Shown piece after piece: positions 8,765 through 16,978 of a stretch of 64,000 bases of DNA (position 1 is its first letter; each line of letters begins with the position of its first letter). The stretch is from the NCBI RefSeq assembly GCF_014645815.1, contig NZ_BMML01000018.1, forward strand, positions 157,366 through 221,365, read 5' to 3'. The position numbers and the translations under genes are program-made. The notes beneath the pieces were generated by a model, which ran no database searches, was not told the DNA's origin, and saw only the letters and a program-made list of their open reading frames with translations. The DNA comes from Streptomyces fuscichromogenes. Lineage in GTDB: Bacteria > Actinomycetota > Actinomycetes > Streptomycetales > Streptomycetaceae.

Positions 8765-9613
8765 TCAGCCCTGGGCGGCCGCGGCCCGCAGAGCGATACG
8801 GTCCTCGCCCGCGTACACGTTCATGTTGCTGCCCCGCAGGAAACCGACCAGGGTCAGCCCGGTCTCCGCCGCCAGGTCCACCGCCAGCGAGGACGGCGCG
8901 GAGACCGCCGCGAGCACCGGGAGGCCCGCCATCACGGCCTTCTGCGCCAGCTCGAAGGAGGCCCGCCCGGAGACCAGCAGGATCGTCCGGGACAGCGGCA
9001 GGTCGCCGTTCTGCAGGGCCCGGCCGACCAGCTTGTCCACCGCGTTGTGCCGGCCCACGTCCTCACGGACGTCCACCAGCTCGCCGTCCTCCGTGAACAG
9101 GGCCGCCGCGTGCAGCCCCCCGGTCCGGTCGAACACCCGCTGCGCCGCGCGGAGCCGGTCGGGGAGGCTCGCGAGCAACTCGGGTCCGACCCGGACCGGG
9201 GGAGTGTCGGCTATCGGCCAGCGAGCCGTCGTACGCACCGCGTCGAGGCTCGCCTTGCCGCACAGCCCGCAGGACGAGGAGGTGTAGACGTTGCGCTCCA
9301 GGGTGAAGTCGGGGAGCTCGACGCCCGGCGAGGTCCTGACGTCGACCACGTTGTAGGTGTTGGAGCCGTCGACCGTGGCACCCGCGCAGTAGACGATGTT
9401 CTGCAGGTCCTCGGCGGCCGCCAGCACCCCCTCGCTCACCAGGAAACCGGCCGCCAGCGCGAAGTCGTCACCGGGGGTGCGCATGGTGATGGCCAGAGGT
9501 TTCCCGTTGAGCCTGATCTCCAGCGGTTCCTCGGCGACGAGCGTGTCCGGCCGGGCCGAGACCGCCCCGTCGCGGATGCGGATGACCTTGCGTCGTTCCG
9601 TCACTCGTCCCAT
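8765..9613 (-). CDS. fdhD: Formate dehydrogenase accessory sulfurtransferase FdhD
   Basis: Encodes 282 residues. FdhD transfers sulfur from a cysteine desulfurase to the molybdenum bis-MGD cofactor, a step needed for active formate dehydrogenase. Family marks are the N-terminal EEPLEIRLNGKPLAI, the TPGDDFALAAGFLVSEG motif, the CxxC loop SSSCGLCGKASLD with the two sulfur-carrying cysteines, and the C-terminal region DVGRHNAVDKLVG. It is the last gene of the formate dehydrogenase operon, starting 7 bases after the Fe-S subunit stop codon. The length is normal for the family. Confidence 0.95.
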   Translation of the reverse strand: MGRVTERRKVIRIRDGAVSARPDTLVAEEPLEIRLNGKPLAITMRTPGDDFALAAGFLVSEGVLAAAEDLQNIVYCAGATVDGSNTYNVVDVRTSPGVELPDFTLERNVYTSSSCGLCGKASLDAVRTTARWPIADTPPVRVGPELLASLPDRLRAAQRVFDRTGGLHAAALFTEDGELVDVREDVGRHNAVDKLVGRALQNGDLPLSRTILLVSGRASFELAQKAVMAGLPVLAAVSAPSSLAVDLAAETGLTLVGFLRGSNMNVYAGEDRIALRAAAAQG

Positions 9614-9620
9614 GGTCTGA

Positions 9621-10481
9621 TCAGCCCCGGTTCTGTACGTGCTGGTAGCCGAAACGGCCCTTGATGCAGAGGTTGCCGTGGGTCACCGGGTTGTCGTGCG
9701 GCGAGGTGACCCCGACTATCTCATTGTCCTGCACGTGGAGCGTGAGGGTGCAGCCCACACCGCAGTACGCGCACACGGTGGTCGTCTCCGTCTGCCGCGA
9801 CTCGTCCCAGGTGCCCGCCGCCCGCATGTCGAACTCCCGTTTGGGCGACAGTGCCCCGGTGGGACACACCTCCACGCAGTTCCCGCAGTAGACACAGGCC
9901 GAGTCGGTCAGCGGGGCGTCGTGCTCGACGGCGATCCGGGCGCCGAAGCCGCGCCCGGCGACCGAGATCGCGAAACTGTTCTGCCACTGGTCGCCGCAGG
10001 CGTCCACGCACTTGTAGCACAGGATGCACTTTCCGTAGTCGCGCACGTACAGATCGTTGTCGACCCTGGGCTCCTCGTCCAGCCGGGCCGCGGCGGGGCC
10101 GAAACGGTCCGGTTTCGCCTCGTACTCCTTGAGCCACCCGGCGACGCGCGGGGTCGTCGACAGGTCCACCGAGGAGGCGAGCAGCTCCAGGACGATCCGG
10201 CGGCTGTGCCGGACGCGTTCGCCGCCGGACCGCACCACCATCCCCGGCTCGGCCTTCCGGGAGCAGGCGGGCACCAGGGTCCGCGCCCCCTCCACCTCCA
10301 CCACACACACCCGGCAGGCGTTCTTCGGGCGCAGCGTGTCGCCCTCGCACAGGGTCGGCACGTCCTTCCCGGCCGCCCGGCAGGCGTCCAGGATCGTCGA
10401 GCCCTCCGGCACCCGTGCGACCTCGCCGTCGATCGTGAACTCCAGCAGTCGGCGCGGGATCCCCAGCGGTGTGACGGTCAT
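9621..10481 (-). CDS. Formate dehydrogenase Fe-S subunit (N-terminal half of a split FdhA)
   Basis: Encodes 286 residues from the ATG at 10481, which overlaps the upstream stop as ATGA. Clusters in order: an N-terminal [2Fe-2S] ferredoxin domain (TLCEGDTLRPKNACRVC, later PACSRK), a NuoG-like His/Cys region, two [4Fe-4S] sites (CILCYKCVDACG and CVYCGNCVEVC), and finally CAYCGVGC with NLCIKGRFG, the Fe4S4 domain that normally opens the molybdopterin catalytic domain. In NAD-dependent formate dehydrogenases these domains are fused in front of the catalytic region. Here they form a separate protein that stops at residue 286, and the catalytic part is encoded two genes upstream. Confidence 0.85.
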   Translation of the reverse strand: MTVTPLGIPRRLLEFTIDGEVARVPEGSTILDACRAAGKDVPTLCEGDTLRPKNACRVCVVEVEGARTLVPACSRKAEPGMVVRSGGERVRHSRRIVLELLASSVDLSTTPRVAGWLKEYEAKPDRFGPAAARLDEEPRVDNDLYVRDYGKCILCYKCVDACGDQWQNSFAISVAGRGFGARIAVEHDAPLTDSACVYCGNCVEVCPTGALSPKREFDMRAAGTWDESRQTETTTVCAYCGVGCTLTLHVQDNEIVGVTSPHDNPVTHGNLCIKGRFGYQHVQNRG

Positions 10482-12304
10482 CGGTACGCCCCCAGACGGT
10501 CGATGGCGGATTCCACGGCGTTCCACGCGGTCTGGCCGAGACCGCAGATCGAGGCGTCCCGCATCGCCCGGCCGACCTCGCGCAGCAGCGCCACGTCCCC
10601 GGCCGCGTCGGCGCCGGTGCGGGCGACGATCCGGTGCAGCGCCTCCTCCTGCCGGACCGTCCCGACCCGGCAGGGCACACACTGCCCGCAGGACTCGTCC
10701 CGGAAGAACCTGGCGATCCGGAGCAGGAGTTCGGGCAGCGGCACGCTGTCGTCGAAGGCCATGACCACGCCCGAGCCGAGCGTGGTACCCGCCTCCCGGG
10801 TGCCCTCGAAGGTGAGCGGGATGCCGAGTTCGTCCGGCCGGACGAAGCCGCCCGCGGCACCGCCGAGCAGGACGGCCCGCAGGTTCTCGCGCACCCCGGC
10901 CAGTTGGAGGAGTTCCCCGAGCGTGGCGCCGAACGGGAGCTCATAGACACCCGGGCGGTCCACACTCCCGGACACGCAGAACAGCTTCGGGCCGGTGGAC
11001 CGCTCCGTCCCGATCGCCGCGTACGCCGGGGCGCCCATGGTCAGGATCGGCAGAACGTTGACCAGCGTCTCCACGTTGTTCTCGACCGTCGGCCTGCCGA
11101 ACAGCCCCTGCTCCACCGGGAACGGCGGCTTCGAGCGCGGCTCGCCCCGGTACCCCTCGATGGAGTTGAACAGGGCCGTCTCCTCCCCGCAGATGTACGC
11201 CCCCGCGCCGCGCCGGATCTCGATGTCGAAGGCGAAGCCCTGACCGAGGACGTCGGCACCGAGGAAGCCACGCGCGCGGGCCTGCGCCACGGCGTGTTCC
11301 ATGCGCGCCAGCGCCCGGGGGTACTCGCCGCGCAGGTACAGATGGCCCCGGTGCGCGCCGATCGCGTACGCCGCGATCGTCATCGCCTCCACCAGGGAGT
11401 ACGGATCGCCCTCCATGAGCACCCGGTCCTTGAAGGTGCCCGGCTCCGACTCGTCGGCGTTGCAGACCAGGTGGTGCGGCTGCTCGGGCCGGGACGCCGT
11501 GGCCTGCCACTTGCGGCCGGTGGGGAAGGCGGCGCCACCGCGCCCGACCAGTCCCGAGTCGGTGACCTCGCGGATCACCCCCGCGGGGCCGAGCGCGAAG
11601 GCGTGCCGGAGCGCCGTGTACCCGCCGTTCGCCCGGTAGTCGTCGAGCGAGGCCGGGTCGACCACGCCCACCCGCCGCAACAGGGTCAGACCCTCCTGCC
11701 CCGCCTGGGGTACGGCCAGTGCCGGCGGGTCCTCCTCCGGTGCCGAGTCGGGCGCGGTGGCCGCGAGAAGGGCCGCGGTCACGGTCGCCGGTGCCGCCAC
11801 CGCCGTACGCACCGGGTCCCCGGCCCGGATCGCGAGGGCGGCCGGGGCCCGCTCGCACAGGCCCAGACAGGGGCTTCGTTCGACGTGCACCCCGGGGCCG
11901 GCGCCCTTCTCCACCCCGGCGCACAGCCCGGCCGCTCCGGCCGCCGTGCACGCCAGGTCGGTGCAGACGTGCAGGACGGTCGCCGGGCGGGGCTCGACGG
12001 AGAACATCGCGTAGAAGGTGGCGACCCCGTAGGCCTCGGCCGGGGGGACCGTCAGACGGCGGCAGAGATAGCCGAGGGCACCCTCGCTGATCCAGCCGAT
12101 CCGGTCGTTGACCGCGTGCAGCCCCGGCAGCAGCAGATCGCGGCGGTCCCGGGCCGCCCGGCCGCCGCGCGCCCAGCGCAGGTCCGCGTCGGTGCGGTCG
12201 GCGCCCTCCCAGGAGGACTCCGGAGGGCCCAACAGGGCGTCCACGGCGGCCCGTTCCTCGTCCGTCGGTTTGCTGTCGCCGAAGTGCAGGTCCACCTGTG
12301 TCAC
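10478..12304 (-). CDS. NuoE-NuoF fusion: NAD-reducing diaphorase subunit of formate dehydrogenase
   Basis: Encodes 608 residues. The GTG at 12304 overlaps the fdhA stop codon as GTGA, and the stop overlaps the next start as ATGA. Residues 1 to about 150 resemble NuoE (thioredoxin-like [2Fe-2S] protein; HVCTDLACTAAG and SPCLGLCERAP). Residues about 190-600 resemble NuoF: FMN/NADH-binding GRGGAAFPTGRKW and GAGAYICGEETALFNSIEG, then the [4Fe-4S] ligands ESCGQCVPCRVGT. It takes electrons from the formate site and reduces NAD+. NuoE-NuoF fusions are known in soluble formate dehydrogenases and hydrogenases of actinobacteria and related groups. Confidence 0.9.
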   Translation of the reverse strand: MTQVDLHFGDSKPTDEERAAVDALLGPPESSWEGADRTDADLRWARGGRAARDRRDLLLPGLHAVNDRIGWISEGALGYLCRRLTVPPAEAYGVATFYAMFSVEPRPATVLHVCTDLACTAAGAAGLCAGVEKGAGPGVHVERSPCLGLCERAPAALAIRAGDPVRTAVAAPATVTAALLAATAPDSAPEEDPPALAVPQAGQEGLTLLRRVGVVDPASLDDYRANGGYTALRHAFALGPAGVIREVTDSGLVGRGGAAFPTGRKWQATASRPEQPHHLVCNADESEPGTFKDRVLMEGDPYSLVEAMTIAAYAIGAHRGHLYLRGEYPRALARMEHAVAQARARGFLGADVLGQGFAFDIEIRRGAGAYICGEETALFNSIEGYRGEPRSKPPFPVEQGLFGRPTVENNVETLVNVLPILTMGAPAYAAIGTERSTGPKLFCVSGSVDRPGVYELPFGATLGELLQLAGVRENLRAVLLGGAAGGFVRPDELGIPLTFEGTREAGTTLGSGVVMAFDDSVPLPELLLRIARFFRDESCGQCVPCRVGTVRQEEALHRIVARTGADAAGDVALLREVGRAMRDASICGLGQTAWNAVESAIDRLGAYR

Positions 12305-14220
12305 CTCACGATGGTCGCGACCGGGAGCTTCTCGACACGGATCGCCGACGCCTTGAACTCCGCGGTCCCCGCGATCGGGCAGTTGGCCTCGATCGTCAGC
12401 TGGTTGGTGTCCACCTCGTCGGGAAAGTGCATGGTCATGAAGGCGAGACCGGGGCGCAGCGCCGTGTCGATCCAGACCGGGGCGACCACCGCGCCCCGCC
12501 GCGAGGACACCCGGACCTCTTCGCCGACGACCACCCCGTACCGCTCGGCGTCCTCCGGGCACAGCTCGATGTACTCGCCGCGCCGCAGCGGGGACGGGTA
12601 ACCGCCGCTCTGCACACCGGTGTTGTAGGAGTCGAGCCGGCGCCCGGTGGTCAGCCGGACGGGATACTCCTCGTCGGTCAGGTCGACCGGCGGATCGTGC
12701 CGGACCAGCCCGAAAGGCGCCGGCGTCCCGCGCCGCTCCGGCTCCGTCTCCCACAACCTGCCGTGCAGGTACGTCGGTTCGAGCCGCTCGGTGCTCGGGC
12801 ACGGCCACTGGATGCCCTGGTGCTCGGCGAGACGGTCGTACGTCATCCCGTAGTGGTCCGGGGAGACCGAGCGCAGTTCGTTCCAGACGGCCTCCGAGTC
12901 GGCGTACTTCCAGTCGTGGCCGAGCCGGGCCGCCAGCGCGCAGAGGATGTCGATGTCCTCGCGGGCCTCGCCGGGCGGGGTCACGGCCCGGCGCACCCGC
13001 TGGACCCGCCGTTCGCTGTTGGTGGTGGTGCCCTCGGTCTCCGCCCAGCCCGCGGTCGCCGGCAGTACCACGTCCGCCAGCTCCGCCGTCCTCGTGAGGA
13101 AGATGTCCTGGACGACCAGGAAGTCGAGGGCCGTCAGCCGTCGTACCGCCTGCTCGCTGTCGGCCTCCGACTGGGCCGGGTTCTCGCCGATGCAGTAGAC
13201 CGCCTTCAGCGTGCCCTCCTCCATCGCCTCGAACATCTCGGTGAGGTTCAGCCCGTAGTGCGGCCGGATCACCGTGTCCCAGGCCGACTCGAACTTCAGC
13301 CGGGTGTCCGGGTCGAGGATGTCCTGGAAGCCGGGCAGGCGGTTGGGGATCGCGCCCATGTCGCCGCCGCCCTGCACGTTGTTCTGGCCGCGCAGCGGCT
13401 GCAACCCGGCACCCCAGCGGCCCACCTGGCCGGTGAGCAGGGAGAGGTTGATCAGGGCGCGGACGTTGTCGGTGCCGTTGTGATGCTCGGTGATGCCGAG
13501 CGTCCAGCACAGCTGGGCGCGCTCGGCACGGGCGTAGGCGTGCGCCAACTCCCTTATCGCACGCGCCGGTACGCCCGTCACCTTTTCGGCGAGGGAGAGC
13601 GTCCAGGGCGCCACGAGCGCCCGGTACGCCTCGAAGCCGGTGGTCGCCCGCCGGATGAACGCCTCGTTGGCCAGCCCCGCGTGGATGATCTCCCGGCCGA
13701 TCGCGTGCGCCATCGGGATGTCCGTGCCGACGTTCAGCCCGAGCCAGCTCTCCGCCCACTCGGCGGTGGAGGTGCGGCGCGGGTCGACGGCGTACATCCG
13801 GGCGCCGCCGCGGATCCCCTTCAGCACGTGCTGGAAGAAGATCGGGTGCGCGAAGCGGGCGTTGGAGCCCCACATCACGATGACGTCGGTGTGCTCGATC
13901 TCCTCGTAGGAGGACGTGCCGCCGCCGGAGCCGAACGCGGCCGAGAGACCGGCGACGCTCGGGGCGTGGCAGGTCCGGTTGCAGGAGTCGACGTTGTTGG
14001 TGCCCATCACCACCCGGGCGAACTTCTGTGCGACGTAGTTCGTCTCGTTGGTGGCGCGGGCGCAGGAGAACATCCCGAACGCGTCCCGGTTGCGCTCCAG
14101 GCCGCGGGCCACGCGGTCCAGGGCCTCCGGCCAGTCCGCCCGCCGGAACGGTTCGTCGCGCGCGTCCCTGACCAGCGGGTGGGTGAGACGGGGGTAGGTC
14201 TTCGGCTGCCTTTTCCTCAT
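12301..14220 (-). CDS. fdhA: Formate dehydrogenase catalytic (molybdopterin) subunit
   Basis: Encodes 639 residues from the ATG at 14220, which overlaps the upstream stop as ATGA. It belongs to the molybdopterin oxidoreductase family. GTNNVDSCNRTCHAPSVAGL (about residues 73-92) carries the metal-ligating Cys84 followed by His85, the signature of Cys-type formate dehydrogenases. Further MGD-binding regions include QPLRGQNNVQGGGDMGA and the C-terminal molydop_binding domain. The usual N-terminal Fe4S4 domain and ferredoxin domains are missing here and are encoded by the separate gene at 9621-10481. The protein oxidises formate to CO2, presumably the formate released by the oxalate pathway encoded further right. 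Confidence 0.92.
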   Translation of the reverse strand: MRKRQPKTYPRLTHPLVRDARDEPFRRADWPEALDRVARGLERNRDAFGMFSCARATNETNYVAQKFARVVMGTNNVDSCNRTCHAPSVAGLSAAFGSGGGTSSYEEIEHTDVIVMWGSNARFAHPIFFQHVLKGIRGGARMYAVDPRRTSTAEWAESWLGLNVGTDIPMAHAIGREIIHAGLANEAFIRRATTGFEAYRALVAPWTLSLAEKVTGVPARAIRELAHAYARAERAQLCWTLGITEHHNGTDNVRALINLSLLTGQVGRWGAGLQPLRGQNNVQGGGDMGAIPNRLPGFQDILDPDTRLKFESAWDTVIRPHYGLNLTEMFEAMEEGTLKAVYCIGENPAQSEADSEQAVRRLTALDFLVVQDIFLTRTAELADVVLPATAGWAETEGTTTNSERRVQRVRRAVTPPGEAREDIDILCALAARLGHDWKYADSEAVWNELRSVSPDHYGMTYDRLAEHQGIQWPCPSTERLEPTYLHGRLWETEPERRGTPAPFGLVRHDPPVDLTDEEYPVRLTTGRRLDSYNTGVQSGGYPSPLRRGEYIELCPEDAERYGVVVGEEVRVSSRRGAVVAPVWIDTALRPGLAFMTMHFPDEVDTNQLTIEANCPIAGTAEFKASAIRVEKLPVATIVR

Positions 14221-15188
14221 GCGGCGCTCCTCAGCGCGAGCAGGTCCGAGATGGCGTGCACGGTGCGCAGGGTGGGCACCGGTACGCCGGTGATCCCCGC
14301 CAGCTCGACGACGGCGGCGAGCAGCACGTCGAGTTCCAGCGGTTTGCCGCGTTCCAGGTCCTGGAGCGTGGAGGTGCGGTGGTCGCCGACCTTCTCGGCG
14401 CCCGCCAGCCGGCGTTCGATGGAGACCCCGACCTCGCAGCCGAGCGCCTCGGCGACGTCGAGCGTCTCGCGCATCATGATCTCGATGACCCGGCGGGTGC
14501 CGCCGTGCAGGCACATCTGCCGCATGGTGGCGCGGGCCAGCGCGCTGATCGGGTTGAAGGAGATGTTGCCGAGCAGCTTGAGCCAGATGTCGTTGCGCAG
14601 GTCAGGCTCCACCGGGCACTTCAGCCCGCCGGTCCGCATGGCCTCGCTGAACCGCAGACAGCGCCCCGACACGCTGCGGTCGGGCTCGCCGATCGAGAAC
14701 CTGGTGCCCTCCAAGTGCCGTACCACGCCCGGGGCTTCGAGTTCGGTGGCGGCGTAGACCACGCAGCCGAGGGCGCGTTCGGGGGCGAGTACGGCGCTGA
14801 CGGCACCGCCCGGGTCGACGCTCTCGACGCGGTGGCCGTCGTAGGGGCCGCCGTGCCGGTGGAAGTACCACCAGGGGATGCCGTTCTGGGCGGCGACCAC
14901 CGTCGTCCGCTCGTGCAGCAGCGGCTCGACCAGCGGCCCGCACGCCGCGTACGAGTTGGCCTTCAGACCCAGGAAGACATAGTCGACCGGGCCGACCTCG
15001 GCCGGGTCGTCTGTGGCGTGGGCGTGCGCGGTGAAGTCGCCGCGCGGGCTCAGCACCCGTACTCCGTACTGCCTCATGGCCGCCAGATGGGGTCCACGGG
15101 CGATGAGGTGCACGTCGGCGCCCGCGCGGTGGAGCGCGGCACCGACGTAGGCGCCGATGGCACCGGCGCCGAGGACTGCGACTTTCAC
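14217..15188 (-). CDS. PanE/ApbA-family reductase; candidate oxalyl-CoA reductase
   Basis: Encodes 323 residues. The N-terminal Rossmann motif is VLGAGAIGAYVGAALHRAG (residues 5-23), and the C-terminal helical domain has WLKLLGNISFNPISAL with the expected catalytic Lys and Asn of ketopantoate reductases. It is the first gene of the formate dehydrogenase operon and overlaps fdhA as ATGA. A housekeeping pantothenate gene would not normally sit here. In Methylobacterium extorquens a PanE homologue (PanE2) reduces oxalyl-CoA to glyoxylate (established knowledge), so with oxalate genes in the same window this assignment is attractive but is an inference. A ketopantoate or other 2-oxoacid reductase remains possible. 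Confidence 0.75.
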   Translation of the reverse strand: MKVAVLGAGAIGAYVGAALHRAGADVHLIARGPHLAAMRQYGVRVLSPRGDFTAHAHATDDPAEVGPVDYVFLGLKANSYAACGPLVEPLLHERTTVVAAQNGIPWWYFHRHGGPYDGHRVESVDPGGAVSAVLAPERALGCVVYAATELEAPGVVRHLEGTRFSIGEPDRSVSGRCLRFSEAMRTGGLKCPVEPDLRNDIWLKLLGNISFNPISALARATMRQMCLHGGTRRVIEIMMRETLDVAEALGCEVGVSIERRLAGAEKVGDHRTSTLQDLERGKPLELDVLLAAVVELAGITGVPVPTLRTVHAISDLLALRSAA

Positions 15189-15257
15189 GGAACACTCCGT
15201 TCGGTTTGAGGGATACCGCGGAGGCGGCCGAGGAGCGGCCGAATCGTGTCGACGAAA

Positions 15258-15271
15258 TATTGTCTACAGTA
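15258..15271. promoter_or_regulatory. Candidate GntR operator A (upstream of OFA transporter and PanE-fdh operon)
   Basis: TATTGTCTACAGTA is an imperfect palindrome (TATTGT/ACAGTA around CT). The nine bases GTCTACAGT recur inverted, as ACTGTAGAC, in the leader of the gntR gene at 18001. The site lies between the divergent PanE-like and OFA transporter genes and could control both. A perfect inverted pair GACCGTTC/GAACGGTC (15303-15310 and 15345-15352) lies nearer the transporter. Confidence 0.45.
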
Positions 15272-15393
15272 TGGACTTGACCGCGACAAGAGTCCCGACC
15301 ATGACCGTTCAGCGCATTCTGGATACCGCTCATCGCATACGATCGAACGGTCGGGTTCTCAACCGCCTTGCGGGGCCCTACCGTTCGGGACTC

Positions 15394-16722
15394 ATGAGCA
15401 GCCCCCCTGTAGCACCCCCGGGCTGGAGCCGCTGGCTCGTCCCGCCCGCCGCCCTCTCCGTCCATCTCTCCATCGGCCAGGCCTACGCCTGGAGCGTGTT
15501 CAAGCCGCCGCTCGAATCCGCGCTGAACCTGAGCGGCACCCAGAGCGCGCTGCCCTTCCAGCTCGCGATCGTGATGCTCGGTCTGTCGGCCGCGTTCGGC
15601 GGCACCCTGGTCGAGCGCAACGGACCGCGCTGGGCCATGACGGTGGCCCTGATCTGCTTCTCCTCCGGCTTCCTGATCTCCGCCCTCGGCGCCGAGACCA
15701 AGCAGTTCTGGCTGATCGTCCTCGGCTACGGCTTCGTCGGCGGCATCGGCCTGGGCATCGGCTACATCTCGCCCGTCTCCACACTGATCAAGTGGTTCCC
15801 GGACCGCCCCGGTATGGCCACCGGCATCGCCATCATGGGCTTCGGCGGCGGAGCGCTGATCGCCTCGCCCTGGTCCGCGCAGATGCTCTCGTCCTTCGGC
15901 AGTGACAACGATGGCATCGCACTCGCCTTCCTGGTGCACGGGCTGTCGTACGCCGTCTTCATGACCCTCGGCGTGCTGCTGATCCGCGTCCCGCGCGGCG
16001 AGAAGCCGGTCGCGGACGTGCCGAGCGCCTTCGAGGGGGTCCAGGTCTCCGCGAACAGCGCGATCCGCACCCCGCAGTTCTGGTGCCTGTGGGTCGTGCT
16101 CTGCATGAACGTGACCGCCGGCATCGGCATCCTGGAGAAGGCCGCCCCGATGATCACGGACTTCTTCGCCGACAGCTCCACCCCGGTGACGGTGTCCGCG
16201 GCGGCCGGGTTCGTCGCCCTGCTGTCCGCCGCCAACATGGCGGGCCGGATCGGCTGGTCGTCCACCTCCGACCTGATCGGCCGCAAGAACATCTACCGCG
16301 TCTACCTCGGCGTCGGTGCCCTGATGTACCTGCTGATCACCCTCTTCGGCGACTCCTCCAAACCGCTGTTCATCCTCTGCGCGCTGGTGATCCTCTCCTT
16401 CTACGGCGGCGGCTTCGCCACTGTCCCCGCCTACCTCAAGGACCTCTTCGGCACCTACCAGGTCGGCGCCATCCACGGCCGGCTGCTCACCGCCTGGTCG
16501 CTCGCCGGGGTGCTCGGCCCGCTGATCGTCAACTGGATAGCCGACCACCAGAAGGACGCCGGCAAGCACGGCTCCGACCTGTACACCCTGTCCTTCGGCA
16601 TCATGATCGGCCTGCTCGTCATCGGCTTCGTCGCCAACGAACTCGTCCGGCCGGTCGACGCCCGCCACCACATCCCCGCCCCGAGGGAGGCAGTCGATGT
16701 CGAACGACAGCAGCCGGCCTGA
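15394..16722 (+). CDS. OFA-family MFS oxalate/formate-type antiporter
   Basis: Encodes 442 residues from the ATG at 15394. About twelve membrane segments are visible, with the MFS loop motif NMAGRIGWSSTSDLIGRKN between the two halves and the OFA feature SIGQAYAWSVFKPPLE near the N-terminus (about residues 28-43). OxlT-type carriers exchange external oxalate for internal formate. The adjacent formate dehydrogenase operon fits. Its 3' end overlaps the small-subunit gene by 26 bases. The frame is open upstream past 15300 and encodes LNRLAGPYR just before the chosen start; a similar peptide precedes the KAS III gene, so a longer N-terminus or a conserved leader is possible. Confidence 0.85.
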   Translation: MSSPPVAPPGWSRWLVPPAALSVHLSIGQAYAWSVFKPPLESALNLSGTQSALPFQLAIVMLGLSAAFGGTLVERNGPRWAMTVALICFSSGFLISALGAETKQFWLIVLGYGFVGGIGLGIGYISPVSTLIKWFPDRPGMATGIAIMGFGGGALIASPWSAQMLSSFGSDNDGIALAFLVHGLSYAVFMTLGVLLIRVPRGEKPVADVPSAFEGVQVSANSAIRTPQFWCLWVVLCMNVTAGIGILEKAAPMITDFFADSSTPVTVSAAAGFVALLSAANMAGRIGWSSTSDLIGRKNIYRVYLGVGALMYLLITLFGDSSKPLFILCALVILSFYGGGFATVPAYLKDLFGTYQVGAIHGRLLTAWSLAGVLGPLIVNWIADHQKDAGKHGSDLYTLSFGIMIGLLVIGFVANELVRPVDARHHIPAPREAVDVERQQPA

Positions 16723-16831
16723 GCCCGACCGCCGCTGGCTGATCGCCGTGGCCTGGCTCTGGGTGGGCGCGCCCTTCGCCTACGGCGTGTACGAACTCGT
16801 ACAGAAGGCGACACAGCTGTTCAACGGCTGA
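16697..16831 (+). CDS. MFS transporter small subunit (44 aa)
   Basis: Encodes 44 residues: a charged N-terminus (about residues 1-13), one hydrophobic helix containing WLIAVAWLWVGAPFAYGVYE, and a short polar tail. It overlaps the end of the OFA transporter gene by 26 bases in another frame and so is very probably co-translated. One-helix proteins of this kind are a recognised companion of some OFA/MFS carriers, usually annotated as MFS transporter small subunit; the role is likely assembly or stability. The two OFA transporters at 27-31 kb have no such partner. Confidence 0.75.
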   Translation: MSNDSSRPEPDRRWLIAVAWLWVGAPFAYGVYELVQKATQLFNG

Positions 16832-16978
16832 ACCGGAAGCATGTTCGGGCGTCCGAGGGTCTGCAAGAAGCCGACAACTCGGGCGCTCGTTTCCTGTGGC
16901 CTTACGTGTCCTCGTACCCGTGAGTCACTGAACAGACTGGTGGGCCCATACCGAGGCAACGAGGGGGACCCACCACCC

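Noticed and set aside
12298..14757. An 800-codon plus-strand open frame opposite fdhA
   Set aside because: Same cause: mirror frame of a strongly GC3-biased gene, with Arg/Gly/Pro-rich low-complexity translation.
14217..15188. Housekeeping ketopantoate reductase (panE)
   Set aside because: No other pantothenate gene is near and the gene is translationally coupled to fdhA; kept only as an alternative.
14602..16671. A long minus-strand open frame opposite the OFA transporter, joined to PanE-like sequence
   Set aside because: The part opposite the transporter is acidic low-complexity sequence typical of antisense frames; the PanE-like gene has its own start at 15188.
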